A program made the translations under genes and the position numbers. From the NCBI RefSeq assembly GCF_963583255.1, contig NC_084808.1, positions 29,432,404 to 29,496,403 on the forward strand: 64,000 bases of DNA. Reading direction: 5' to 3'. Origin of the DNA: Pyrus communis (lineage: Eukaryota; Streptophyta; Magnoliopsida; Rosales; Rosaceae). Shown here piece after piece: positions 33,180-44,105 of the stretch (position 1 is its first letter; each line of letters begins with the position of its first letter). The notes beneath the pieces are model-generated. The model saw nothing but the letters and a program-made list of their open reading frames with translations, did not search any database and was not told where the DNA came from.

Positions 33180-35075
33180 ATGGACAAGGCACCAGCAGCA
33201 ACCGGCTGCTACAAGTGCGGCCGACCAGGTCACTGGTCACGTGACTGCCCCTCCTCCTCCGGCCCTACCCCCAATTCTAACGCCGATCCCAATCCCAACC
33301 CTAATCCCACCAATCCCAATTCCTCTTCATATCCTTTCAAAAGCGGTACTGGTACTGGGATCGGAGGGAAGGTTAAGAAGGTGTCGGTTCCGAAGACTCG
33401 GCCGAAGCTGACTCCGGAGCTGCTTCTCTCAGATGACGGCCTCGGCTACGTCCTCCGCCACTTCCCTCGCGCCTTCAAGTACCGCGGCCGCGGACACGAG
33501 GTCTGATATCTCACTTTTGCTCTTGTTTCTTTTCCTTTGTGCAAGAAAATTCATAATAGTTGTTAATATTTTTAGTAAATTGGTAAAAAGTAACTCGATA
33601 ATTATAAATTAAAGCTCGATTAGAGAAGAAAACCCTTCAGTTATACAGACGCGTTGCTTTAATTGATTCTTAATTGTGAAATTTCTATGTTGCACTTCTT
33701 CCCTTCTAAATTATTGGGTTTGAAGCGATTTTCTCGAAAGTGTGATACTACTGAGGAAAAATGTGAAAGTGCCATTTTTTCTTTGGGCAATTTTTGCAGG
33801 TTAGAGATTTGGGAAATCTAATTGGGTTGTACACACAATGGCATTCGCGTTTGCTCCCGTATTACTCATTTGATCAGTTTGTTCATAAGGTCGAACAAGT
33901 TGCCGCTACCAGACGAGTAAAGGTACTGATGATATCTCACTTTTTTTATTTTGAATGTCTTTGGAGTCTCCCTCAAAGCTTAATTCTTAATCTGCACTTT
34001 TGAGCAGATGACGCTGAGGGAATTGAGAGAAAGAGTTGCAAGTGGAGGAGACCCAACAAAGTTGCGCGAACCACCAGCCGAGGAAGGCATTCCGAATGAT
34101 CAACAGGGTATTATGCTCCGTCATTTTTGTATAATTGTTCTAATTTATCATGTGATGAGATACATTTTTAGAGTTGCTGGCATTATATCATTTGTACAAA
34201 ATCTTGAGTGCCTAGTGCCAGAGTTATTTGGTATTAATTGGAAGGACCGAGTGCTGCAATTACTGTAAATCATTAACAGAAGACCTATAAGAAGATTGAA
34301 AATAGAATCCTCAGACGTTTAGGTTATAACTCGATTAGGGATATGATGTTAGGATAAAGGATTGGCTGCTGAGTGGATTATGAGTAATGTTGAGGAGAGA
34401 AACATCACTGCACCGGACTACCAGAGCTTAGTGGGTGAGAATAATATTGATAAGTGGAAATCTACTTGCATTGATTTTATGTTACTTTGTTTTAATAATT
34501 AAGTAGGGAGTTCTTATGTTCATTATGAAATAATCTTATTCATCGTGGCATTTGAAATGGCTGATTTGGAAAAACGATCGTCTTTTATGTTTCCATGTTG
34601 AATTCTGATCTTGTTATATTCCTGCAGAAACCTTGAACCCTGAGGGACCAAGTGATTACCAGGGGGGTTCGTCTTCAGGGAACCATGATGTGGATGATAT
34701 GCAGGAAGAGATGCTTCATGAAATCTATGAGAAAGCTACTCAAGTATGTGCAATTTTGTTCAATCTAGTTTATTTGAAGTTTTCTTGGTGTTCGGATTAA
34801 AGCTCCATTTGTTAATTACTAGAGCTTGATGTCCTTTGCTTTGCTAATTGTAGGAACCGTCTGAGACGTTCCATGGTGAGATGGTTGCCGCTAGTGCTAG
34901 TATATCTGCAGCAGATAGTTTCCAGAAAGAAATAACCAATCAAGTCGAAAACAATGAAGCTAGGGAATCCACTGAAAATCAGATGACAGATGAACAGAAA
35001 GCGCGAATGGAAGCTAATAGATTGAAGGCACTTGAGAAAGCTGCAGCTAGGTGCCGCCAATTGCAGGTGGCTTGA
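33180..35075 (+). CDS. TIMELESS-interacting protein homologue (Swi3/Csm3 domain) with N-terminal CCHC zinc knuckle
   Basis: Five exons, 33180..33500, 33800..33922, 34008..34107, 34628..34743 and 34854..35075, in phase, give 293 residues. A zinc knuckle CYKCGRPGHWSRDC opens the protein (residues 10-23), followed by a Pro/Asn repeat linker (PNPNPNPTNPN). A Swi3 domain then runs from about 70 to 165: PKLTPELLLSDDGLGYVLRH, then the aromatic helix LYTQWHSRLLPYYSFDQFV. The C-terminal third is charged and likely coiled (ARMEANRLKALEKAAARCRQ). TIPIN/Csm3/Swi3 proteins pair with TIMELESS/Tof1 in the replication fork protection complex, in the nucleus. The zinc knuckle in front of the Swi3 domain is, as I recall, the plant arrangement (At3g02820 type) and is not present in animal TIPIN at the N-terminus. 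Confidence 0.85.
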
Positions 35076-37545
35076 GGTTCCGTTTCTTGTCTCTCTTGCT
35101 CTAAATTCTGTTTCATGGTGTTTTGTCACAGATGGGAATTGCACGCATGGTTATAACTTATAGGCATCAAGGCAGAACTTTCTGTCTTCATATTCTTTGT
35201 ACGACGAAGTTGTTCTTCATATTTTTACTCATGGTTATGTGCGTTTTGTTTGTAACATCTTAAGGGAATATAAAGGCTTGTTCGGTACCTTGGTCCCAAT
35301 GTGCATCTGCCGCTGTTATGGTCTACTTTGTGTTCAATCTTTTTTCTTATAATAGCAAAGTATTTGAAACAGATTCGCTGCTTGCCACATGATATTAAAT
35401 TAAGACGACACAATAACGAGAGCTCGTTTCATATAAATCTTTTTCCTTATATGACTTTGATTTTGATTTTCTAACCATTAATTTATATTAGTCTTTTCAC
35501 ACCAATGTATTATTATAATTGTCCCAAATAAAAGCTGGATAATAGTTGCTGATTGCTTGTGTGCATGAGATTTGATATCTTTTGGGCCCTCCTAGATCTC
35601 CGGCAACGTATGCCGGTGTGTCGTCGGGCCAAGACCACCGTCAACCACCGTATTGATCGATTGAAAGACAGTTGGCATGAGTTGTTGGAGCCGAATACCA
35701 AGTGGCGGTGAAATAACGTGATCAGCTCAACCCTCTCTTTTCATTTCTTGTTGGGCCGGATATATAACGTGAGCTCAATTACTTGTTCCAGCTTTTTGTC
35801 ACGTGTACAATACCAATGATTGTACATGAGTAATGAGGAAGGAGACTTACCTAGCTCTTTTACCGTGACATATTAGACAAATAATCAGAGTCATTTGGAA
35901 AATTTATGTATCTATTGGTTTGAAATACCTTGTAAGCTTTTTTATGAGAGATTTTTCAGTGTAACCGGAACATAGGGTAGTACTTCAAGTGTCACTATAT
36001 AAATTATGGGATATGTGTGTTAAAATGTTAATAACTTAAAAAATACAATTTTTCACTATTTATATAAAAGCACGTAGTGTACTTTTTATGTTTCGATCAC
36101 AAGGAAAAATATCTCTTTTTATGGATAAGTTCTTCGCAATGATGGAGTAAGATGTCTGGTAGTCCATAAGTTCAACCCCTTCTGCCCTAGCATGGACTAT
36201 GAGGAGGCAATTAAGACCTAGTTTTAATAGCATCACTAGCTCAATAAATACTTATTAGGCGTTTAAAAGATAAATCATTCGCCCATTAATTCTTACTATG
36301 TGATTTATCGGTGACAAAAGAATGTCTCAAGGTTTCAATTCTTTCACCTACTTGCCCAGTTAAATTATTGTTCTCGAGAGGTTTTTTTTTTTTTTTTCAA
36401 GCATTGAGTATTCAAGTGGTAGTTCACATGTGTCATTTTTTTCAGATTTTTTTATGTGTAATTTTCCTTTTCAAGTTTCAGCATTTATCTGGGTCGACTC
36501 ACTCAATCCTTTCACAACTTCAATATCATTTTTTTATCTGAGTTTTTCGGACGCTTGTTAATTTCAGAGAGGGTAGCTAGCTGTTGAAAATGGACCTGGC
36601 TTCTCTGCTCTTTCGGTTCTCATACACTCTCATTTTTTTCTATTTTGTGCGGTTAATGTTAAGTCACGTTAACATTTTATATTGATTTTTTTTTATAAAG
36701 ATAATAAGATAAAAAATAATAATGATATAAAATATTAACGTGGTTTAACTGTAATTGCACAAGAAAAGATGAGAAAGTGTGGGAATTGGGAGGGCAAAGA
36801 AGGCCAAGTCCGTTGAAAATTATGAAATCGAAGACTCGGGGGTGAGTAAATTTTGGATCCCTTTCCCTTTTGAGTTTTGAGGTTTCACCACTCTACGGTT
36901 AAAAAGTTTAGCCTTTGAGCCGCCCAAGAGAAAGTAAAAACAAACATAAATTTAGAAAATGTTATTTATTTAGTTATAATTATTGGGTTCAATTGTGCCT
37001 GCAGATTAAGAATATACAAATCATAGAGAGGAGTGGAGTTCTGAGCTTCCTTCACGTGAAGCTTAGGCGGTAATAAAATTACGATTACAAGTAAATGTCC
37101 GCGAAACGATGTCGTGTTCCCAAGCCCCACAGTTTTGGTGTCTGCCCATTGATCAGTGCGCAGAGCTCGCCAATGGGGCTTTCTGCACCTTAAATGCTCC
37201 TCCTCCGCAGCTGGGAGTAGAGTAAATTAGAAGTGCTTTTTTTTTTTGAAGCGAAAGCCATTATTTTTTGTTTCAAGCTGTCGAATCAATCAATGGTACA
37301 GTTGCAGCATCAGCACAGTGATCGATCGAGTCAAAGGCAGAGACTGAGAAAGGAAAGTGAACTCAAAAGGTTCAAAACCTTTTCGCTTTCGAGATTCAAA
37401 AGGTTCCATATGTATACACACATTTCGGATTCTGATTTCTGATTTCCGAGTTGGGTTTTCTCAGTCAGCAAAATACAAGTTCAAAGATTGCATTTTTGAG
37501 ATGTTGGCGGTCTGAAAAATCGATCCAATCCGCAGATTTTTAAAA
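35076..37545. other. Spacer upstream of the LRR pseudokinase gene
   Basis: 35076-35300 is probably the 3' untranslated region of the TIPIN-like gene. At 35588-35711 a short plus-strand frame without start reads like coding sequence (DLRQRMPVCRRAK, then DRLKDSWHELLEPNTKW) but was not identified. A MITE lies at 36618-36783. 37000-37545 is likely promoter and leader of the pseudokinase gene. Confidence 0.4.
36618..36783. repeat. Hairpin MITE
   Basis: Inverted ends: cacactctcat-like sequence on the left against atgagaaagtgtggg on the right. Inside, gtgcggttaatgttaagtca pairs imperfectly with tggtttaactgtaattgcac, and acgttaacattttatat pairs with atataaaatattaacgt. The centre is an A/T-only loop. 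No coding capacity. Confidence 0.6.
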
Positions 37546-40500
37546 ATGGTTTCTCAAAAAGGTCGAATCTTTTTCTTATTGCTGCCATTGCTGTTCTGGG
37601 GTTTTCTGGGTTCGGCAGAAGCAGGAGATGCGGAGGCTCTGTTAACTCTGAAATCTACAATCGACCCTCAAAGCGTGCTGCCATGGCGGCAGGGAAGCAA
37701 TGTGTGCGAGTGGGAAGGCGTGAAGGACTGCCTGCGAGGCAGAGTCACGAAGCTTGTGCTGGAATATTCGAACCTGACGGGGGTTCTGGATCACAAGATC
37801 TTGAACCGGCTCGACCAGCTGCGAGTCCTCAGCTTCAAGGGCAACTCCCTCTCCGGCCAAATCCCCGACCTCTCCGGCCTCCTCAACCTCAAATCCCTCT
37901 TCCTAAACGACAACAACTTCTCCGGCGTTTTCCCCTCTTCCATTTCCGACCTCCACCGCCTCAAAGTCGTCGTCCTCGCTGGAAACAAAATCTCCGGCGA
38001 AATCCCAATGTCACTGCTCAGGCTCCGCCGCCTCTACGTCCTGTACTTGCAGGACAACAAGTTCACCGGTCCCATTCCACCGCTCAACCAGACCTCCCTC
38101 CGGTTGTTCAACGTGTCGAATAACCAGCTATCCGGAGAAATTCCGGTGACCCCAACTCTGATTCTGTTCAATGCGTCGTCGTTTTTGGGGAACGTCTATG
38201 TCTGCGGGGTGCAACTTGACAAACCGTGCGGGGGCATTATCGCGTTTCCGCCGTCGGTCAGTCCCACCAGTCAACCGGGTCCAAAGTCAAAGTCAAAGCG
38301 CGGGAAACTGATTAAGATAATCGCAGGGAGCGTGGGCGGGTTCGCGGTGGTCGTAATCTGCTCGGTTCTGCTGTGGATGGTGTGCCGGAGGAGTCGCGGC
38401 GGTGGCGGGGAGGCGAGGAGGAGCAAAGGCGGGGTTGTGGGGGGTGCTGAGCTGGCAACTGACAGAGGAGGAGGATCAGGGGAGGGGCCCAGTGGCAAGG
38501 GAGCTAATAATGGTGGGTTTTCGTGGGAAGGTGAGGGGTTGGGGAGTTTGGTGTTCTGCGGAGCAGGGGATCAGCAGATGGGTTATCGTCTGGAGGATTT
38601 GCTCAAGGCGTCGGCGGAGACGCTGGGGAGGGGCACAATGGGAAGTACGTACAAGGCCGTGATGGAGTCCGGGTTTATCGTGACGGTGAAGCGGTTGAAG
38701 GACGCGATGTACCCGAGGATGGACGAGTTTAGGAGACACGTGGACTTGCTAGGGAAGCTGAGGCACCCACACCTGGTCCCACTGAGGGCCTACTTCCAGG
38801 CTAAGGAGGAACGCCTGCTCGTATACGATTATTTCCCCAATGGCAGCCTCTTTTCACTCATTCATGGTATGTCTTGTCGGTCCCCCCATCTCATCTACTC
38901 CCCTTATTCACCTGCTTTTTTATTTATTTCTTTCGTTTAATAATCACTATGGTTGTGTTTAGCTTGTAAAGTTTTCCGTACCAAAGTTTGAGATTAACTT
39001 CTGGTTAACATCATAAAATTTCCAAGTAGCTTGTGTTTAACGTGGAGTTGGGTGTGACTAAATTACAAGAAAAATTACAGTTGTCTAACCATTTTATTCG
39101 TTGAACACTTTTCATAAAATATAAGACCTATTCCATGTAAAGTTGCCCTATTCGGAAAACCCTACGTAAGCATCTCTATGATTGTCATACAAGCTTTCTA
39201 ACTAGACATATTTAGTGATGTAAACTTTCTAACTAATGATTTTTAGAGGTCATTGATTATTGATTTAACGGTGGGTCATGTTGGATTTGTCATCTGAGCC
39301 TCCTGACCAACAAATTCAGACCCTTGAAATTTTATCCAACGGCTAAAGTTATTATAACTTTCAATGGAACCTCTTGTTTTTTAGCCGTTAGATCAAATTT
39401 CAAAAGTCCGGATTTATTGATCAGGAGACTCAGGTAGAAGGGATCCAGAGAGAATGCTTTCCGACGCTATGATCTAACGAATTAGTGGTGTGGGGTCACC
39501 CGCATCCGTAGGCGCCTGTAGGGTCCACCCCATGCAGGTTTCTGGGCTGGAAACCATGTTGGCCATCCTATAAACAAGACGTATTCATGAACCTAAAAAA
39601 TTTGGTGCTTGTGTGTTGTTTCTGGTAGAGGAAATTTCAACCCTTTCCATTTCTATGAAACGTGAGCAGTGGCTGGGTTTTTAAAACAAATTCAAGCCCT
39701 TCAAATTCAACTCCTTGAATTGGGGTTGGACCCCACACACAAGTCTGCAGCCTGATTTGGGAATGTCTTCTTAGATCTCATAGCTAGGATTTCATCATTC
39801 CTGTGATCATCAATGAATGATCAACCGAAAGGTTACTCTTTTATGACCAAAAGGTCATTGGTTTGATTCTTGAAAACAATCTTTTTTTAAAGTAAGGATA
39901 AGACTGCGTACAATATATGTCCCCCTCTACCCTCACAAAGAAGAGAGCCTTGTTGACTCGGGATTGCTCTTTTATGTGATCATCAATGCATGATCTTGCT
40001 CGTCGACTACTTTTCTGCATTTAAGTTTGAATTTATCTCTTTTTCATGAGGCCAATATTCTGAAGAAAAAAAGGTTGATTTAGTGGGGCATGAGTCATTG
40101 TCAATCTTTCTGCATCAGTTCATCATTCTCCAAGAGATCTAGGTAAATAAAGACAAGATTATGTCAAAATTTTGTTCCCTGCCTTTAGGCTTTCAGACGG
40201 TAATTAATAATTGAACTCAATTATACAATAATAAATTTCAATCTTTGGAAAGGAGTTGGCCTGCTAATCAACCTTTCAATTTTGAGTATGACCTCAGCAT
40301 GTTAGTGATGTCGCACCGGCTCAAATTCTCTGGTTATCGTGTCTGCACGTTGCACATTTGACCATTATTTTAAGAGATTCAACCGTGTAGCTGGAGATAT
40401 ATCGTTTTCTATCTATCTCTCTCGTCATGTAACTGTGTGCGTTGTTCCTTCGCTAATCTAGTTCATATCATTATATACTTGGCTTTTAGTTTGTTTTTGT

Positions 40501-41233
40501 CGCTTGTTCAACAAGTTTTCTTGAATGCTTCTTTAGACTAGTTGTAGTGGTGAAATACTCCAACTGTTTTACAGGTTCAAGAACTTCAGGAGGCGGGAAG
40601 CCGCTTCACTGGACGTCATGTCTTAAAATAGCTGAGGACTTGGCGAGTGGTGTTGTTTATATCCACCAGAACCCCAGCTTAACTCATGGAAACTTGAAAT
40701 CCTCAAACGTCTTGTTAGGTTCCGATTTTGAATCCTGCTTGACGGATTATGGTCTCACGTTATTCCGAGATCCGAATTCACTCGAAGAACCTAGCGCAAC
40801 CACTCTCTTTTATAGAGCACCAGAATGCCGCGACATCAGAAAACCATCCACCCAACCAGCCGATGTGTACAGCTTTGGCGTCCTCCTCCTGGAGCTCCTA
40901 ACCGGAAAGACTCCCTTCCAAGACCTTGTCCAGGAACATGGTTCGGACATCCCTAGGTGGGTCCGCTCGGTGCGCGAAGAAGAGACAGAGTCAGGGGATG
41001 ACCCTGCCTCGGGGAATGAGGCATCAGAGGAGAAGCTGCAGGCACTTCTTAACATAGCAATGGCTTGTGTTGCGCTATCACCGGATAACCGACCAGCGAT
41101 GAGAGATGTTCTAAGGATGATAAGGGATGCTAGGGCGGAGGGTCACGTGTCTTCCAACAGCAGTGATCACTCGCCAGGGAGATGGTCGGATACCGTTCAG
41201 AGCCTGCCAAGAGAAGAACACTTGAGCATTTGA
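37546..41233 (+). CDS. Probable inactive LRR receptor-like kinase (At1g60630 type)
   Basis: Two exons, 37546..38866 and 40575..41233, joined in phase 1, give 659 residues. Order: signal peptide (residues 1-26), LRR N-terminal cap, about six LRRs to residue 200, Ser/Pro linker, membrane span near 260-282 ([20 protein letters not shown]), glycine-rich basic juxtamembrane region, and a kinase-like domain from about 350. The subdomain II lysine is kept (K382, VTVKRLKD), but the catalytic loop is HGN (477-479, THGNLKSSN) instead of HRD. The metal-binding motif is DYG (498-500) instead of DFG. Such LRR-III proteins are regarded as pseudokinases acting by scaffolding or allosteric binding. The C-terminus ends with a Ser-rich tail. 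Intron 1 is 1.7 kb and contains an Au-like SINE with a 21-bp target duplication. Confidence 0.92.
39802..39995 (+). mobile_element. Au-like tRNA-derived SINE in the pseudokinase intron
   Basis: A 152-base insert (39823-39974) lies between two copies of tgtgatcatcaatgNatgatc, which differ at one of 21 bases (39802-39822 and 39975-39995). The insert has a B-box-like ggtttgattct near 39861, then taagactgcgtacaatat and agccttgttgactcgggatt, and ends in a T run. From memory this matches the plant Au SINE tail (taaggctgcgtacaata, then caccgggctgcccttttt), an unusual SINE that ends in T rather than A. The insert is in the sense orientation of the host gene. The near-identical duplication suggests a fairly recent insertion. 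Confidence 0.75.
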
Positions 41234-41993
41234 TCATGAATGATTGGTAAAGTAATTAACGTGGCGGATTAAACTTAATCATGTATTCTGATTCTTTCGG
41301 GGTTGAACCGTGATTCTTGTACTACGCATTGTAAAGTGTCGCACTTGGTGTAAAAGTTCTGTGATTTAATTCTTGTTTCTTGTTTTTGCATATTGAAGAA
41401 AAATTTACATGAAATGCGTTTATCGCCACAGTGAGAGGTCAGCAGAGTTTTGTTATTGGTTGATGAGATTGAGAGTTGATACATTTATTTAGTGAAAATT
41501 GAAGATTTACCTGTTTGTGAAATTGCGTTATTTAATGCATGGTCATATTGACAGTCCCTACCAAATTACCTCCAACTGATGTATACATCTGGAATCTTTA
41601 TTGTTTTTCCATGTGGGCCTATAAAGTAGGTGGGCCAAATGGGATAGGCTTTGAAAATGGGCCCTCTATTTGGGCCATGGGCTCGGCCCCCTAGATCACC
41701 ACATTAATTGGTGTACCACTAAGGCACTAGGCAAAAGCAAAGACGTATGCAATTTGTGTAGCACAAAATTAAAGAGGAGACAAATTAATTGAAGCGACAA
41801 CAGAAAAGCAGAAGGGGAAAAAAGGGTGAAAAAAGGGCAGGCTGTTTTGGTTTGCATGTATGCCGCGTGTGCATGGCAAAAGCCATTGGATTGACTGCTG
41901 TTGACATTTGAACCAATCGCCCCTCGTTGTGCTTACCAATGCATTCTTCCCAAAATTTGTTTCGGAGGAGTTCACATTATTTTTGTAACCCGT
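41234..41993. other. 3' region of the pseudokinase gene and spacer before the Pack-MULE
   Basis: About 41234-41500 is probably the 3' untranslated region. No gene or clear repeat is seen in the remainder up to the MULE target duplication at 41994. Confidence 0.4.
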
Positions 41994-42382
41994 CTTTTTC
42001 AAGGATAAATTATATTTTCATATCTCATGTTTGTGATATATTTTAATTCCTTATAATAACTTCAAAACAGTCCACTTTCATACTTTAAGTACTATTTTAT
42101 TTCAAAATAATACATCTGTTACATTTTTCATCCATTGATCCGTTAAGTACTAACGTGGCTGCCACATATATGCCACATGGCTACCAAATGTCTGCCACGT
42201 GGCAAAAATAATAATTTTTAAATTTTTTTTTAATAAACCTAAATCTTCTAAATATTAAAAAATAAAAAAACCTGAACCCCATTCCCTTTCTCCTTGCCTG
42301 TAACCCCCAACCCAAACCCTAAAGCCCATGTCTTCTCCGATCCACTCTTCTCTATTCACCTCCCCGACCCACTTCGTCTTCT

Positions 42383-42826
42383 CTACCCTAGCGCTACGTT
42401 CATGCCCCAACGGGCGAGAGATTTGAGTTGGTCAAATCTAAAGGTGGCGGGGTCGATGGTGCATACGAGCTTAGTGCGCCTGGTGGAACAGAATCCGTTC
42501 TCCCGAAGCTCAACTTCGGTGATGACATCGACCTCGATGGAGCTGGAGAAAGCATGGTTAGAGTGTGAAGGAGGGGATTGGAGCCCCGAGGAGGAAGTGT
42601 CGTCGGTAACGAGAACGGAAGGCTCGGGATCAGAGGAGGAGGCTCTGATAGAGGGCTTTGGGAAAGAAGGGGCGGTGGTTTTGGTGGTGGTGGTGATGAC
42701 CGGCAATCGGCGATTAAAGTTGGAGAGGAAGGAGGAGTGGTGCTTTGAGATGGCGAGGTTGGACGTGGTGAGGAGATGTATGGACTGCGACATTGTGACT
42801 AGGGGTGAATGGCGGTGAACGGTCAC
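42383..42826 (-). pseudogene. Captured 5' fragment of a plastid pyruvate kinase gene
   Basis: An open minus-strand frame of 147 residues inside the Pack-MULE. A Met at residue 12 (42793) opens a Ser/Thr-rich, basic stretch resembling a chloroplast transit peptide ([16 protein letters not shown]). The C-terminal part reads [18 protein letters not shown], then [10 protein letters not shown] and GMNVA. That is the start of the pyruvate kinase catalytic domain, canonical form TKIVCTIGPA...GMNVAR, with the preceding residues typical of the plastid alpha subunit as I recall it. The conserved Gly of CTIGPA is Asp here, and the homology stops after GMNVA, where the TIR begins. Upstream sequence (about 42794-42860) looks like the donor 5' leader. 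It cannot encode an active enzyme. Expression is not known. Confidence 0.75.
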
Positions 42827-43045
42827 AGAGGGAGAAGGTGGGGGTTTAAACGGGTTTAAGAGAGAGCTCTAGGAAGAGTTTCCAAAGCGAGGAAATGAAG
42901 GAGGGACAAAAACAGCTGGACTGATGGGTAGTAGGTCGGGGAGGCGAATAGGGAAGAGTGGATCGGAGAAGACATGGGATTTAGGGTTTGGGTAGAGGGT
43001 TGCAGGGAAGAGGAAAGGGAAGGGGGTTCAGGTTTTTTTTTTTTA

Positions 43046-43370
43046 ATATTTAGAAGGTTTAGGTTTATTAAAAATAAACAAATTTAAAAATGCCACGTGG
43101 CAGACATTTGGCAGCCACGTGGTATATATGTGGCTGTGACATCCCACATCGCCAGGGGAGTGATCCTTAAATGTATATTCACATCTCTATCTAGCACGAT
43201 GCCTTTTTTAATATTTAAAAGGTTTAGGTTTATTAAAAAATAAACAAATTTAAAAATGCCACGTGGCAGACATTTGGCAACCACGTGGTATATATGTGGC
43301 TGTGACTTCCCACATCGCTCAGGAAGTGATCCTTAAATGTATATTCACATCTCTATCTAGCACGATGCCT
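43046..43370. repeat. Tandem duplication spanning the MULE-Cassandra junction
   Basis: Two direct copies, about 43046-43206 and 43207-43370. Each runs from taatattta(g/a)aaggttta in the MULE arm through tgccacgtggcagacatttg into the first ~70 bases of the Cassandra LTR (ending agcacgatgcctttt). Copy 1 is thus followed by a truncated LTR start at 43135-43206 and copy 2 by the complete LTR. The T-rich join suggests slippage or unequal exchange at short homology after the TRIM had inserted. Confidence 0.75.
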
Positions 43371-43938
43371 TTTGGGAGCTCACTGGCTTTGGGTTCCGTA
43401 GGAACTTTGAAGTTAAGCGAGAAGGAGGTTAGAGCAATCCCATGATGGGTGACCCACTGGGAAGTTGCTCGTGAGTTCCTAAAAACAAAACCGTGAGGGA
43501 ATGGTAAGCCCAAAGCGGACAATATCGTGCTACGGTGGTGGAGCGGGCCTGGGAAATGATCCGCCCCGGGCAGGGATGTGACAATTTGGTATCAGAGCCT
43601 AACCCTGGTCGCGTGTGTGCCGACGAGGACGTCGGACCCCTAAGGGGGGTGGATTGTGACATCCCACATCGCCCATGAGAGTGATCCTTAAATGTATATT
43701 CCCATCCCTACCTAGCACGAGGCATTTTGGGAGCTCACTGGCTTCGGGTTCCGTAGGAACTCCGAAGTTAAGCGAGAAGGGGGCTAGAGCAATCCCATGA
43801 TGGGTGACCCACTAGGAAATTGTTCGTGAGTTCCCAAAAACAAAACCGTGAGGGAATGGTAAGCCCAAAGCGGACAATATCGTGCTACGGTGGTGGAGTC
43901 GGCCCGGGAAGTAATCCGCCCCGGGCGGGGATGTGACA
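43301..43938 (+). mobile_element. Cassandra-type TRIM retrotransposon with 5S rRNA-derived LTRs
   Basis: LTR 1 is 43301-43583 and LTR 2 is 43655-43938, each about 284 bases, opening tgtgac(a/t)tcccacatcg and closing ggatgtgaca. The primer-binding site tttggtatcagagcctaa, matching initiator methionine tRNA, directly follows LTR 1 at 43585, and the polypurine tract aaggggggtgga (43643-43653) precedes LTR 2. The interior is only 71 bases and non-coding. The target duplication is gtggc, seen at 43296-43300 and 43939-43943. Each LTR contains a 5S rRNA-like stretch with the internal promoter: ggaactccgaagttaagcga (A box region) and gatgggtgaccca (C box). Cassandra is the known plant TRIM family with this property. 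The two LTRs differ at a number of positions, so the insertion is not recent. Confidence 0.93.
43371..43480 (+). promoter_or_regulatory. 5S rRNA-like RNA polymerase III region in Cassandra LTR 1
   Basis: From gggagctcactggctt to about cccactgggaagttgctcgt the sequence follows plant 5S rRNA, including gaagttaagcgag and gatgggtgaccc, the internal polymerase III promoter elements. Its 5' third is diverged, so it is not a functional 5S gene. The equivalent region in LTR 2 is about 43725-43830. Confidence 0.8.
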
Positions 43939-44105
43939 GTGGCAGCCACGTCAGCACGGATCAATGGATGAAAAATGTAATGGAGGTATTATTTTGAAAT
44001 AAAATAGTACTTAAGGTATGAAAGTGAAAAAGATGTTGTAAAGAATTGAAATAGGCCCCAAACTTGAGGTATAAAAATGTAATTTACCCTTTTTTCAAAT
44101 TATTT

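Larger units (their letters stand above)
41994..44098 (-). mobile_element. Pack-MULE carrying a plastid pyruvate kinase fragment
   Basis: Element 42003-44089, flanked by ctttttcaa (41994-42002) and ttttttcaa (44090-44098), a 9-bp duplication matching at 8 bases as expected for Mutator-like elements. The left end ggataaattatattttcata and the inverted right end gggtaaattacatttttata begin long terminal inverted repeats of roughly 370 bases. These include the shared blocks aagtactattttatttcaaa and atccactcttctctattc-like sequence, and several tgccacgtggca palindromes. There is no transposase. The centre carries a captured gene fragment (42383-42826, minus). A Cassandra TRIM sits in the right arm at 43301-43938, with a duplicated junction just before it. 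Confidence 0.8.

Noticed and set aside
37642..38739. Overlapping long frames in the pseudokinase exon 1
   Set aside because: They are GC-rich shadow frames of a clear LRR/kinase coding exon.
42294..42818. Plus-strand reading frame of 174 codons
   Set aside because: It is the antisense of the captured pyruvate kinase fragment and of the MULE arm, and has no family resemblance.
43371..43480. A nuclear 5S rRNA gene
   Set aside because: The similarity is confined to two LTR copies with a PBS, PPT and target duplication between and around them; the 5' third has diverged. It belongs to the Cassandra TRIM.
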